From contig CAYNEI010000017.1 of NCBI GenBank assembly GCA_964396185.1, positions 1 to 48,682 of the forward strand: a stretch of 48,682 bases of DNA. The letters run 5' to 3'. The DNA is from CAYNEI01 sp964396185. Its GTDB lineage: Archaea; Thermoplasmatota; SW-10-69-26. The notes under the pieces were generated by a model, which did not search any database, was not told the DNA's origin, and saw only the letters and a program-made list of their open reading frames with translations. The stretch's first letter is position 1, and every line of letters begins with the position of its first letter. Below are positions 16,053 to 23,340 of this stretch, in pieces. The position numbers and the translations under genes were made by a program.

Positions 16053-17369
16053 GAGCGCCTCGGCGAGCTCGTCGAACGGGACTTCCTGCTGCTCGCCGCT
16101 CTCCATATCCTTGACCGTGGCCACGCCCTTCTCGAGCTCGTTGGAGCCGAGCAGGATCACCTTCGGGATGCCAAGGCTGTTGGCGTAGTCCAGGTTCTTG
16201 GAGATGGAGCGGCCCCGGAGATCGATGGTTGTGGCGATCCCCGCCTCGCGCAGATCGGCGGCCAACCGGGTCGCCCGCTCTCGCGTCCCGTCCCCGATGG
16301 GGGTCACGTGCACGCGGGCCGGCTGCCCCTGGCCCTCCACATCGCTGACCAGGAGCACGCGGTCGAAGCCGAGCCCGAAGCCGGCTGTGGGCGTGGGCTG
16401 GCCCCCGAAGACCTCGGCAAGCGTGTAGCTCCCACCACCCACGATCTGGCTCTCCGCGCCCAACGCTGGGGCCTCGATCTCGAAGACCACGCCGGAGTAG
16501 TAGTCGAGCCCGCGGGCCACCCCGAGATCCAGGGTGGCCTGCTCGACGCCCAGCGCCCCAAGCTGGACGAGGGTCTCGGTGACCGCTGTGAGGTGCTCTT
16601 CGGCTTGCTCCCTCGCCTCTGCCTCCAGGTCCAGCTCCGCGAGGCGTTCACGCACTGGGGCTAGAGCCTTGTCGACCCGGTCGCCGAGCTCGTCGGTGCT
16701 GAGCGCGAAGCCCTGGCGGAAGCTGGCCACGGTCTCGATGGCCGCCACCAGCTCGCTGGGCGCACCGATCTCGGTGAGGTGCTCGTGGAGCCCCTCATCG
16801 TCCTTGTCGATCAACCGGTACGTGGCTGCCTTGGTCTCCTCGTCGGCCTCGAGCCGGTCGATCAGCTGGGCGAGCAAGCCCACGTGGCCCACGCCGAGCA
16901 CATGCTCTTCCACGCCTGCCGCGCGCACGCACGCCTCAGCCAAGGCGATCACCTCGGCATCCCCCTGCGCGCCAGGCGCGCCGATGAGCTCGCAACCGAA
17001 CTGCCAGAACTCGCGGTACCGGCCGGCCTGCGGGCGCTCGTAGCGGAAGCAGTTGCCGTGGTAGTAGAGGCGCATGGGTCGCGGCCGAGCCTTGAGCTCA
17101 TTCAAGAAGAACCGGATCACCGGGGCGGTGAGCTCCGGGCGCAGGGTGAGCTCCCGCTCGCTCTTGTCCTCGAAGGCGTAGAGCTGGTCCACGATGGCCT
17201 CGCCGCTCTTCGCCGTGAACAGCTCCAGGTGCTCGAAGGTGGGCGTCGAGATCTCCTGGTAACCGAACCGCTCGAAGACGCCACGCAGCCGGGCCTCCAG
17301 CGCGCGGCGGCGAGCCATCTCCTCGGGATCGAAGTCCCGGGTCCCACGCGGCCGCTCGAAGCTCGTCAT
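16044..17369 (-). CDS. hisS: Histidine--tRNA ligase
   Basis: Class II aminoacyl-tRNA synthetase of 441 residues. The N-terminus FERPRGTRDFDPEE, motif 2 region (FRYERPQAGRYREFWQFGCE), the histidine-specific LDLGVARGLDYYSGVVFE, and motif 3 (GFGLGFDRVLL) are all present. A C-terminal anticodon-binding domain follows from about residue 345 (VHVTPIGDGTRERA). The length is normal. A minus-strand A/T patch (AAAAACAGTTAG) at about 17403-17391 lies 28 nt before the ATG. The upstream 680-bp interval holds the repeat island and tRNA-Thr on the same strand. Confidence 0.96.
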   Translation of the reverse strand: MTSFERPRGTRDFDPEEMARRRALEARLRGVFERFGYQEISTPTFEHLELFTAKSGEAIVDQLYAFEDKSERELTLRPELTAPVIRFFLNELKARPRPMRLYYHGNCFRYERPQAGRYREFWQFGCELIGAPGAQGDAEVIALAEACVRAAGVEEHVLGVGHVGLLAQLIDRLEADEETKAATYRLIDKDDEGLHEHLTEIGAPSELVAAIETVASFRQGFALSTDELGDRVDKALAPVRERLAELDLEAEAREQAEEHLTAVTETLVQLGALGVEQATLDLGVARGLDYYSGVVFEIEAPALGAESQIVGGGSYTLAEVFGGQPTPTAGFGLGFDRVLLVSDVEGQGQPARVHVTPIGDGTRERATRLAADLREAGIATTIDLRGRSISKNLDYANSLGIPKVILLGSNELEKGVATVKDMESGEQQEVPFDELAEALSG

Positions 17370-17503
17370 CGCTCGGGCAACGGGCAGGGGACTAACTGTT
17401 TTTCCCTGGTCGCGTGCGCGGTTGGGATGGGGCCAGGGGTTGGCGAGGTCGGTTTGGGGGTGGGGGTGGAGCCGAGCTCGCGAGCAAACGGAGGAAGGTG
17501 GGG

Positions 17504-17576
17504 GCGGGCAGGGGAGAGGCGTGGCTCGGAGGAGGCGGGCAGGGGAGAGGCGTGGCTCGGAGGAGGAGGGCAGGGA
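17504..17576. repeat. 31-bp G-rich tandem repeat, about 2.4 copies
   Basis: A purine-rich unit beginning GCGGGCAGGGGAGAGGCGTG occurs at 17504-17534 and again at 17535-17565, followed by a diverged partial copy. The plus strand is almost free of long C runs here. No gene is apparent. Confidence 0.8.
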
Positions 17577-17633
17577 CGAGGGGAATGTCAGTCGGGACGA
17601 GCAGGGGATGGCTCGATGCCCAGCGCGGGCTCA

Positions 17634-17676
17634 AGACCGAGCGCCCGCCGCCCTTCGGGGGTTGGGCGCTCGGTCT
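17634..17676. repeat. Perfect 13-bp inverted repeat (hairpin)
   Basis: AGACCGAGCGCCC at 17634-17646 pairs with GGGCGCTCGGTCT at 17664-17676 across a 17-nt loop. It is the first of three strong hairpins in the hisS/tRNA-Thr intergenic island. Confidence 0.85.
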
Positions 17677-17692
17677 CACGGTCTTGCACGAA

Positions 17693-17730
17693 CGCCCGTG
17701 CCCGATCCCGCAGCGCTGCGGGCACGGGCG
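17693..17730. repeat. Perfect 12-bp inverted repeat (hairpin)
   Basis: CGCCCGTGCCCG at 17693-17704 pairs with CGGGCACGGGCG at 17719-17730. The 14-nt loop itself contains the palindrome CAGCGCTG. Confidence 0.85.
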
Positions 17731-17739
17731 CTCGTGCGA

Positions 17740-18050
17740 CTTTCTTGCCGGTCCCCTGCGCAAGTGGGAAGGGACTGGCGCCATAAGCTCGGGGCCGCCT
17801 TCGGCATGCTTGGCGCCTCGGCGGCCCCTCGGTTCGACCGTCCACTCGGCACTGGGGCCGAGCGGACGGTGAACTTTCTTGCCGGTCCCCTACGCAACTG
17901 GGAAGGGACCGGCGCCATAAGCTCGGGGCCGCCTTCGGCATGCTTGGCGCCTCGGCGGCCCCTCGGTTCGACCGTCCACTCGGCACTGGGGCCGAGCGGA
18001 CGGTGAACTTTCTTGCCGGTCCCCTACGCAACTGGGAAGGGACCGGCAAG
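17740..18050. repeat. 134-bp tandem direct repeat, about 2.3 copies
   Basis: Units begin with CTTTCTTGCCGGTCCC at 17740, 17874 and 18008, a constant period of 134 bp. Copies 1 and 2 are nearly identical, differing at only a few positions in the first 40 bp. Copy 3 stops after about 40 bp, at the tRNA-Thr 3' end. Each unit contains GCCGGTCCC with its complement GGGACCGGC (imperfect in copy 1) and a CGGCCCC/GGGGCCG pair around GGTTCGACC. Open frames through it are incidental: composition is symmetrical and there is no start signal. Confidence 0.9.
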
Positions 18051-18054
18051 AAAG
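18008..18054. repeat. Perfect 16-bp hairpin abutting the tRNA-Thr 3' end
   Basis: CTTTCTTGCCGGTCCC (18008-18023) and GGGACCGGCAAGAAAG (18039-18054) are exact reverse complements with a 15-nt loop. The last base of the right arm is the first paired base of the tRNA acceptor 3' strand. It could act as a processing or termination signal for tRNA-Thr, or be the end of a mobile or extragenic element. Confidence 0.85.
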
Positions 18055-18125
18055 CCGCCTCGGGGATTCGAACCCCGGGCCTTCTGATTACGAATCAGAT
18101 GCTCCACCAGCTGAGCTAAGGCGGC
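18053..18125 (-). tRNA. tRNA-Thr (anticodon CGU)
   Basis: A 73-nt minus-strand gene with a complete cloverleaf. The acceptor GCCGCCT pairs with AGGCGGC, the D arm contains TAGCTCAGCTGGTGGAGCA, the anticodon stem TCTGA/TCAGA encloses loop TTCGTAA, and the T arm CCGGGGTTCGAATCCCCG is present. The anticodon CGT in DNA reads ACG threonine codons. There is no intron and CCA is not encoded. The discriminator base is T (U), usual for archaeal tRNA-Thr. A strong hairpin lies immediately downstream. Confidence 0.95.
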
Positions 18126-18295
18126 GACGTTGCCGGGGAAGGTGCTCTGCGTTTTGAAGCTTTCGGCAGCCGCTCCAGGGGCCTCGGCCAGCACCCGGAC
18201 GTCCCCGGAGGTCGGCTGCGCCCACCGGCCCAAACCGATCTCGCCTCAGGCCGGTGCCTCCCCGACGGTGCAGGGGACCGGCCAGCGCAAAACCG

Positions 18296-18301
18296 TATAT
18301 A
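18296..18301 (+). promoter_or_regulatory. TATA box of pop5
   Basis: TATATA within CCGTATATACAAG is centred 24 nt before the GTG at 18322, giving a leaderless pop5 transcript. Confidence 0.7.
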
Positions 18302-18321
18302 CAAGCCCGCGATGGGCGTGC

Positions 18322-18588
18322 GTGGTCGTCAAGGATCGCGTCGGCCGGCGCCGCTACATCGCGTTCGCCGCCCCCGAGCCCGCCCCCTCGCGCCACGCGT
18401 TCACACAGCGCATCGACCGAGACGGGTGGCGGCTTACGGTTTACACAGAGGGTATCGGCATCCTGGCCGTGCCCCACACCGAGGCCATCGACGCCCGGGC
18501 TTGGCTCGAGGCCAAGGGGGCCACGCCCTTGACGACAAGTGGCACGATCAAGGGTGCCAAGCGCGCGGCAGGGGTGGCTGGCGCGTGA
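18322..18588 (+). CDS. rnp2: RNase P protein component 2 (Pop5)
   Basis: An 88-residue archaeal Pop5/Rpp14 homologue, a protein subunit of RNase P, which trims tRNA 5' ends. The N-terminal strand DRVGRRRYIAFA, a central TVYTEGIGILAVPHTEAIDA and the C-terminal TSGTIKGAKRAA match the family order (RYIAF, GI-x-x-C/V-x-H/D, then L-x-x-SGTIK-x-x-KR). It is shorter than most homologues (about 110-150). The GTG at 18322 is set by the TATA box 24 nt upstream; the open frame extends to 18130 but upstream residues are unrelated. Its place just before psmA is conserved in archaea. Confidence 0.82.
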   Translation: MVVKDRVGRRRYIAFAAPEPAPSRHAFTQRIDRDGWRLTVYTEGIGILAVPHTEAIDARAWLEAKGATPLTTSGTIKGAKRAAGVAGA

Positions 18589-18652
18589 GCTCAAGGGTGG
18601 CTCTCAGGGCAGCCGCGGGCCTGAGCTCGCCAACGACTGCCGAGGCCTCACG

Positions 18653-18660
18653 TATTTATA
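18653..18660 (+). promoter_or_regulatory. TATA box of the psmA/exosome operon
   Basis: TATTTATA is the clearest TATA element in this interval. Transcription would start near 18681, leaving a leader of about 105 nt before psmA that contains a short open frame. Confidence 0.65.
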
Positions 18661-18689
18661 GCGAACCCTCCATCCGCGGCCCAGCCAGC

Positions 18690-18788
18690 GTGAACGAGCC
18701 ACGGGTGCCTTTCCCCCGGATGCCGGGTTCCGACCGGTTCCGAAGGCGGGAGATGAACGCCGCAGGACGCCGCGCGATGGAGTGGTAG
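18690..18788 (+). CDS. Possible 32-residue upstream ORF of psmA
   Basis: A frame opens with GTG at 18690, about 9 nt after the inferred transcription start, and ends with TAG one base before the psmA ATG. The peptide is Arg/Met-rich (REMNAAGRRAMEW at its end) and resembles nothing I know. Its exact abutment to psmA would suit translational coupling, but it could be chance. Confidence 0.3.
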   Translation: MNEPRVPFPRMPGSDRFRRREMNAAGRRAMEW

Positions 18789-18789
18789 G

Positions 18790-19596
18790 ATGCAGCCAGC
18801 GCAGATGTACGATCGAGCGATCACGGTCTTCTCCCCAGATGGACGGTTGTTCCAGGTGGAGTACGCCCGTGAGGCGGTCAAAAGGGGGACCACGACGGTA
18901 GGCGTACGCTTCGAAGATGGCGTGGTGCTCATCGTCGACAAGCGCATCACGAGCGGGCTGGTCGATCCAGCCAGCATCGAGAAGATCTTCGAGATCGACA
19001 GCCACCTCGGATGTGCGACCAGTGGGCTCGTGGCCGATGCCCGGGTCTTGGTCGACCGGGCCAGGCTGGACAGCCAGCTCAACAGGCTCTCCTACGACGA
19101 GGACATCGACGTGGAGACCCTGGTCAAGCGGACGTGCGATTTCAAGCAGACCTACACCCAGTACGGCGGTGTTCGCCCGTTCGGCACCGCGCTCCTGCTC
19201 GCCGGTGTCGACGCTCGCGGCGCGCATCTCTTCGAGACCGATCCGTCTGGTGCGCTCATGGCGTACAAGGCATCGGCCATCGGGGCCGGCCGCAGCGCGG
19301 TCATGGAGCACTTCGAGCAGAACTACGAGGATGGCCTCGACGAAGAAGCAGCTATCACGCTCGGCCTTGAAGGCCTCGATCGGGCCACCGAGGGTGGGCT
19401 GGAGCCGGCCGCCATCGAGATCGGCCTGGTGAGCAGCCGGGCACCGTTCCGCAAGCTCACATCCGACGAGATCGAGGCAGCTGTCGGGCGCGTTGGCAGC
19501 TCAGCCAGCGGCTCGGCTGCAGCCACCGACGCGGAGAGCGACGACGAGGACGGGGACGAGGACGCGGACGAGGACGTAGACGTGGAAGGGTCCTGA
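18790..19596 (+). CDS. psmA: Proteasome subunit alpha
   Basis: The alpha subunit of the archaeal 20S proteasome forms the outer rings and gates substrate entry. The N-terminal signature YDRAITVFSPDGRLFQVEYAREAV is intact, followed by RGTTTVGVRFEDGVVLIVDKR and the core fold to about residue 230. The last ~35 residues are a low-complexity acidic tail (DAESDDEDGDEDADEDVDVE), making the protein (268 residues) longer than usual (about 240-250). It heads the run psmA-sdo1-rrp4-rrp41-rrp42-rpl37ae-rpoP. The beta subunit gene is not in this window. Confidence 0.97.
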   Translation: MQPAQMYDRAITVFSPDGRLFQVEYAREAVKRGTTTVGVRFEDGVVLIVDKRITSGLVDPASIEKIFEIDSHLGCATSGLVADARVLVDRARLDSQLNRLSYDEDIDVETLVKRTCDFKQTYTQYGGVRPFGTALLLAGVDARGAHLFETDPSGALMAYKASAIGAGRSAVMEHFEQNYEDGLDEEAAITLGLEGLDRATEGGLEPAAIEIGLVSSRAPFRKLTSDEIEAAVGRVGSSASGSAAATDAESDDEDGDEDADEDVDVEGS

Positions 19597-19607
19597 GGTG
19601 AACAACC

Positions 19608-20309
19608 ATGGTGAGTCTGGACGACGCCGTGACCGCCCGCCTTGAATCCCACGGTCACCGCTACGAGGTGCTCGTGGACCCGGACAAAGCCCAGCAGGTG
19701 CGCGAGGATCCAGACAAGGCCAAGATCGAGCGCGACGACCTGGTCGTCGACAAGGTCTTCAAGGATGCAGGTGCCGGCGACCAGATCAGCGAGGAGTTCC
19801 TCGAGGAGACGTTCGGCACCACCGACGTCTACGAGATCGCCAACCGCATCGTGCGCAAGGGCGACATCCAGCTCACCACCGACCAGCGGCGCGAGATGCG
19901 GGAGAAGAAGCGCCGCGCCATCGTGGCCTACCTCGCCCGAAACGCCATGGACCCGAAGACCGGCAACCCCCACCCGCCGGAGCGCTTCGAGAACGCCATG
20001 GAGAACGTCAAGTTCCACGTGGACCCCTTCAAACCCACCGAGGAGCAGGTCAAAGAGCTCCTCGACAAGCTGAGGCCCATCATGCCCATCAGCATCGAGC
20101 AGGTGAAGGTCCACGTCCGCATCCCCGCCGAACACACCGGTGCCGCCTACGGCATCGTGCGACAGACCGGTACCCTGCTGGAAGAGAAATGGTTGAGCGA
20201 CGGCGCCTGGGAAGGCGTCGTCCAGCTCCCCGCCGGTCTTCAGACCGACTTCTACGACGAGCTGAACAGCCGCACGCAGGGGAACGTAGAGACCAAACTT
20301 CAACGGTGA
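19608..20309 (+). CDS. sdo1: Ribosome maturation protein SDO1 (SBDS)
   Basis: The archaeal orthologue of Shwachman-Bodian-Diamond protein, which helps release the anti-association factor aIF6 from the large ribosomal subunit. Its 233 residues hold the three SBDS domains: FYSH-type N-terminus (EVLVDPDKA, DQISEEFLEETFGTTDVYEI), a helical centre (RRAIVAYLARNAMDPKTGNPH) and a ferredoxin-like C-terminus (VKVHVRIPAEHTGAAYGIV). The spacing to psmA is 11 nt. Its last bases overlap the probable rrp4 start (GTGA). Confidence 0.96.
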   Translation: MVSLDDAVTARLESHGHRYEVLVDPDKAQQVREDPDKAKIERDDLVVDKVFKDAGAGDQISEEFLEETFGTTDVYEIANRIVRKGDIQLTTDQRREMREKKRRAIVAYLARNAMDPKTGNPHPPERFENAMENVKFHVDPFKPTEEQVKELLDKLRPIMPISIEQVKVHVRIPAEHTGAAYGIVRQTGTLLEEKWLSDGAWEGVVQLPAGLQTDFYDELNSRTQGNVETKLQR

Positions 20310-21004
20310 TCACAGTGACATCAAGAGAGATCGTCGTCCCCGGTGACTTGCTCGATGACTCGGGCGAGTTCGACCCCGGGACGAACACGTACAAGGACGG
20401 CCAGGCCATCTACGCGTTGCGCCTCGGCCTCAAGCGCGAGCGACGCGGCAACGTCGACGTCGTGGCCCTCTCGGGCAAGCGCTACGACCCCCAGCGAGGG
20501 GACCTCGTCATCGCGACCGTGATGGAGGCGAAACCATCGATCTGGTTCCTCGACATCAACGGCTCCAGCGAGGTAGGCATGCACGTGAACGAGGTCCCGT
20601 GGCGCGTCGACTTCGGCGAGACCACGAAGTACCTGGATATCGGAGACACCGCCCTCGTCAAGGTCTACCATGTCGACGAGCGCCGGGAAGCTCAGATCAC
20701 CATGAAGGACCGCGCGTGCAGGAAGCTCGAGGGCGGCATGACCATCGAGGTGCCCCCGAGCAAGGTCCCCCGCATCATCGGGCGACGAGGCTCGATGGTG
20801 AACACGATAAAAGATGCGACCGACTGCCGCATCTTCGTCGGTAAGAACGGCGTCGTATGGCTGGACGGTGACCCGAGCGAGGTCCGCCACGTCGTCTCCG
20901 CGATCAACATGATCGTCGAGGAGGCCCACACGAGTGGGCTCACCGAGCGCGTCGAGGCCTACTTGAAGAAGGGCCCGAACGGCGGCGGTCGCAGGAGTGA
21001 GTGA
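20306..21004 (+). CDS. rrp4: Exosome RNA-binding subunit Rrp4
   Basis: The cap protein of the archaeal RNA exosome, binding RNA above the Rrp41-Rrp42 hexamer. The 232 residues comprise an N-terminal domain (REIVVPGDLLDDSGEF), an S1 domain (RRGNVDVVALSGKRYDPQRG to GDTALVKVYHVDE) and a KH domain with VPRIIGRRGSMVNTIKDAT. The GTG at 20306 overlaps the sdo1 stop as GTGA; GTG 20315 is an alternative. Co-transcription with rrp41 and rrp42 provides subunits of one complex. Confidence 0.94.
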   Translation: MITVTSREIVVPGDLLDDSGEFDPGTNTYKDGQAIYALRLGLKRERRGNVDVVALSGKRYDPQRGDLVIATVMEAKPSIWFLDINGSSEVGMHVNEVPWRVDFGETTKYLDIGDTALVKVYHVDERREAQITMKDRACRKLEGGMTIEVPPSKVPRIIGRRGSMVNTIKDATDCRIFVGKNGVVWLDGDPSEVRHVVSAINMIVEEAHTSGLTERVEAYLKKGPNGGGRRSE

Positions 21005-21009
21005 TTCTC

Positions 21010-21825
21010 ATGGCAAAGATCCCTGACGGACTTGAACTGATCAACGACGAGGGTCTGCGCATCACAGACCGCGACCCCGTCACTGGCACGCACGAGTACG
21101 GACGGCGCACCGACGAGCTGCGCCCGCTGAAGATCGAAGCAGGCGTGCTCAACCGCGCCGACGGCTCCGCCTACCTCGAGTGGGGCGGCAACCGGGTGCT
21201 CGCTGCGGTCTACGGGCCCCGCGAGTGCCATCCGCGCCGCGACCAGGACCCCTCCCAGGCCGTGGTCCGCGTCTACTACAACATGGCGCCCTTCTCGGTG
21301 AGCGACCGCAAGCGGCCTGGCCCATCGCGCCGGGACCGGGAGATCAACAAGGTCACGAGCGAGGCCCTTGAGCCCGTCGTGCTCACCCAGCTCTACCCTG
21401 GCGCTGCCATCGACGTCTTCATCGAGATCATCGAGGCCGAGGCCGGCACCCGCTGCGCCGGCATCACGGCTGCCAGCGTCGCGCTGGCCGACGCGGGCAT
21501 CCCCATGAAGGGGCTCGTGGCCGGCTGCGCGGCTGGCAAGGTCGGCGACCGGGTCGCGCTCGACCTGGGCCGCGAAGAGGACTTCTTCGGCGAAGCCGAC
21601 GTCCCGATCGCGGTCGTCCCCAAGACCGGGGAGATCGTGCTCCTCCAGATGGACGGCGACCTCACCGCCCAAGAGTTCGAGGAAGCCCTCGACCTCGCGT
21701 ACAACGCCTGCTACGACGTCCACGACCTCCAGAAGGAGGCGCTCATCGCTCGTTACCAAGAGCAAGGCGAGGGCGAGGACTACGACGACTATGATGAGGA
21801 CGACGACGAAGGAGGCGATGCTTGA
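21010..21825 (+). CDS. rrp41: Exosome catalytic subunit Rrp41
   Basis: The phosphorolytic 3'-5' exoribonuclease subunit (RNase PH fold) of the archaeal exosome. Visible are RPLKIEAGVLNRADGSAYLEWG, the phosphate/RNA-binding basic stretch KRPGPSRRDRE, AGITAASVALADAGIPM, and the catalytic Asp region IVLLQMDGDLTAQEFEEAL. The final ~20 residues are an acidic Asp/Glu/Tyr tail not needed for the fold. The ATG at 21010 is chosen over an upstream GTG at the rrp4 stop. The stop overlaps the rrp42 ATG. Confidence 0.96.
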   Translation: MAKIPDGLELINDEGLRITDRDPVTGTHEYGRRTDELRPLKIEAGVLNRADGSAYLEWGGNRVLAAVYGPRECHPRRDQDPSQAVVRVYYNMAPFSVSDRKRPGPSRRDREINKVTSEALEPVVLTQLYPGAAIDVFIEIIEAEAGTRCAGITAASVALADAGIPMKGLVAGCAAGKVGDRVALDLGREEDFFGEADVPIAVVPKTGEIVLLQMDGDLTAQEFEEALDLAYNACYDVHDLQKEALIARYQEQGEGEDYDDYDEDDDEGGDA

Positions 21826-22610
21826 TGGGCTCTGACCCGATCAGCGAGATCCAGCGCCAGTACCTCGTCGACTTGGCCAAGCAAGGCCGCCGCTTCGACA
21901 ACCGCGGCTTCGACGAGTACCGGGACATCACCCTCGAGACCGGCATGATCGAGCAGGCTGAAGGCTCTGCTCGCGTCCAATTCGGCAAGACGCAAGTCTA
22001 CTGCGGCGTCAAGATGCTCGAAGGCACCCCCTACTCGGACGCCCCCAACAGCGGGGTCATCACGACCACCGCCGAGCTCCAGTCCATGGCCAGCCCCGAC
22101 TTCGACACCGGCCCGCCCCGCGGACCCGCCATCGAGGTCGCCCGGGTCGTGGACCGTGGCATCCGCGAGTCCAACGCACTACCTCTCGAGGACCTGTGCA
22201 TCGAGCCTGGCGAGAAGGTCTGGGTCGTCTACCTCGACGTCCACGTCGTCGATTTCGACGGCAACCTCTTCGACGCGGCCACCCTGGGGCTCATGGCGGC
22301 GCTGAAGACCGCCCAGGTCCCCTACCACAAGCTCGACATGGGGGACCCGGAACCCCTCGAGGTCAAGTGCATGCCCATGATGACCACCGCGGCCAAGATC
22401 GGTGGCGAGCTCCTCTTCGACCCAACGGACCTCGAGGAGAAGGTCGCTCAGCCCCGCATCTCCATCTCCACGGACGAGAACGGCCACGTGCGCGCTGCTC
22501 AGAAGGGCCTCAACGGAGGTTTCACCCCCGAGGAGGTCAAAACGGTTATCAAGAAGAGCAGAGTAAAGGCGGACGAACTGCGGTCGATCCTGCTCGACCA
22601 CGTCAAGTGA
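21825..22610 (+). CDS. rrp42: Exosome structural subunit Rrp42
   Basis: An RNase PH-fold partner that alternates with Rrp41 in the hexameric exosome ring and lacks its own active site. The 261 residues include RRFDNRGFDEYRDITLETGM, ARVQFGKTQVYCGVKM, the long insert VWVVYLDVHVVDFDGNLFDA and MPMMTTAAKIGGELLFDPT. The ATG at 21825 shares one base with the rrp41 stop (TGATG), so the two subunits are translationally coupled. Confidence 0.96.
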   Translation: MGSDPISEIQRQYLVDLAKQGRRFDNRGFDEYRDITLETGMIEQAEGSARVQFGKTQVYCGVKMLEGTPYSDAPNSGVITTTAELQSMASPDFDTGPPRGPAIEVARVVDRGIRESNALPLEDLCIEPGEKVWVVYLDVHVVDFDGNLFDAATLGLMAALKTAQVPYHKLDMGDPEPLEVKCMPMMTTAAKIGGELLFDPTDLEEKVAQPRISISTDENGHVRAAQKGLNGGFTPEEVKTVIKKSRVKADELRSILLDHVK

Positions 22611-22621
22611 ACGGGTGAACC

Positions 22622-23068
22622 ATGTCCCGAGGTACGAAGAAGGTTGGACGTGCGGGCCGCTTCGGTCCGCGCTACGGTACGTCTGTGCGCCGACGCGTGA
22701 CTGAGATCGAGCGCAAGCAGTTCAAGCCCCACGCCTGCCCTGAGTGCCTCACGGGCCGGCTCAAGCGCGTCTCAACGAGCATCTGGGAATGCCGCAAGTG
22801 CGACCACAAGTTCGCAGGCGGCGCCTACATGCCCCGTACGACCGCATTCGGCAAGGCCAAGGCCAGCGCGGAAGCCCTGGCGGCCGTCGAAGAGGAGTAC
22901 GAGGAGGCGCTCGAGGAAGAGGCCGCTGAACCCGAGCCGACCCCGGTCCCGGCCACGGCCGACGAGGCCGAGGAGGAGAGCGCGGAGGAACCGGCCGAGC
23001 CCGACGAGGCCGAGCCGGAGCCGGAGCCCGCCTCCGAGGAACCGGAGATCGACTCGCTGTTCGAGTGA
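22622..23068 (+). CDS. rpl37ae: Large-subunit ribosomal protein eL43 (L37Ae) with acidic tail
   Basis: The first ~85 residues are a standard archaeal L37Ae: GTKKVGRAGRFGPRYGTSVR, then a zinc ribbon (ACPECLTGRL and IWECRKCDHKFAGGAYMP). After residue ~85 comes an extension of about 60 residues rich in Glu, Ala and Pro (VEEEYEEALEEEAAEPEP onward), giving 148 residues against about 70-95 normally. The tail is absent from ordinary family members and would hang off the ribosome surface. It lies 11 nt after rrp42 and just before rpoP, the conserved order. Confidence 0.95.
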   Translation: MSRGTKKVGRAGRFGPRYGTSVRRRVTEIERKQFKPHACPECLTGRLKRVSTSIWECRKCDHKFAGGAYMPRTTAFGKAKASAEALAAVEEEYEEALEEEAAEPEPTPVPATADEAEEESAEEPAEPDEAEPEPEPASEEPEIDSLFE

Positions 23069-23087
23069 ACCAGGAGTGACTTGAAGC

Positions 23088-23222
23088 ATGTACACCTGTG
23101 GCGGCTGCGGACGAAGCGTCGAGTTCGACACGAACAACCTGGGCGCCCGGTGCACCTACTGCAACAAGAAGGTGTTCTACAAAGAGCGCCCCACGGTCGC
23201 CAAGAAGCTCCAGGCGCGCTAG
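23088..23222 (+). CDS. rpoP: RNA polymerase subunit P (Rpb12-like)
   Basis: A 44-residue zinc-ribbon subunit of the archaeal RNA polymerase, too short for ordinary ORF cut-offs. The sequence MYTCGGCGRSVEF with RCTYCNKKVFYKERP gives the C-x2-C...C-x2-C zinc site and the basic C-terminus typical of RpoP/Rpc10. It starts at ATG 23088, 19 nt after rpl37ae, with GGAGTGA as a possible ribosome-binding site. It is probably the last gene of the superoperon; hairpins follow. Confidence 0.95.
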   Translation: MYTCGGCGRSVEFDTNNLGARCTYCNKKVFYKERPTVAKKLQAR

Positions 23223-23236
23223 CGCCTGGAACCCTT

Positions 23237-23278
23237 GCCCGGCTTGGCCGGGCGATCAACGGTGGCCAGATGGCCACC
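23237..23278 (+). terminator. Two consecutive hairpins after rpoP
   Basis: GCCCGG-CTTGG-CCGGGC (23237-23253) and GGTGGCCA-GA-TGGCCACC (23261-23278) follow the rpoP stop. Neither has a T-run, so termination is a guess from position at the end of a long operon. Confidence 0.4.
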
Positions 23279-23340
23279 GGAACAGACCACCTAGCTGACC
23301 GGCTGTCGAGCGCCACCGCAGGCGGACCACCTGGGCGTGA

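Noticed and set aside
17422..18006. Open frame of 194 codons through the repeat island
   Set aside because: It runs through tandem repeats and hairpins, has no promoter or ribosome-binding site, and several frames on both strands are equally open, as expected from GC-rich sequence.
17504..18054. CRISPR array
   Set aside because: Repeats here are 31 and 134 bp in direct tandem with no unique spacers between them.
17740..18125. Integrated element with attachment site at tRNA-Thr
   Set aside because: I see no integrase gene and no second copy of the tRNA 3' end within the window; only the repeat abutment hints at it.
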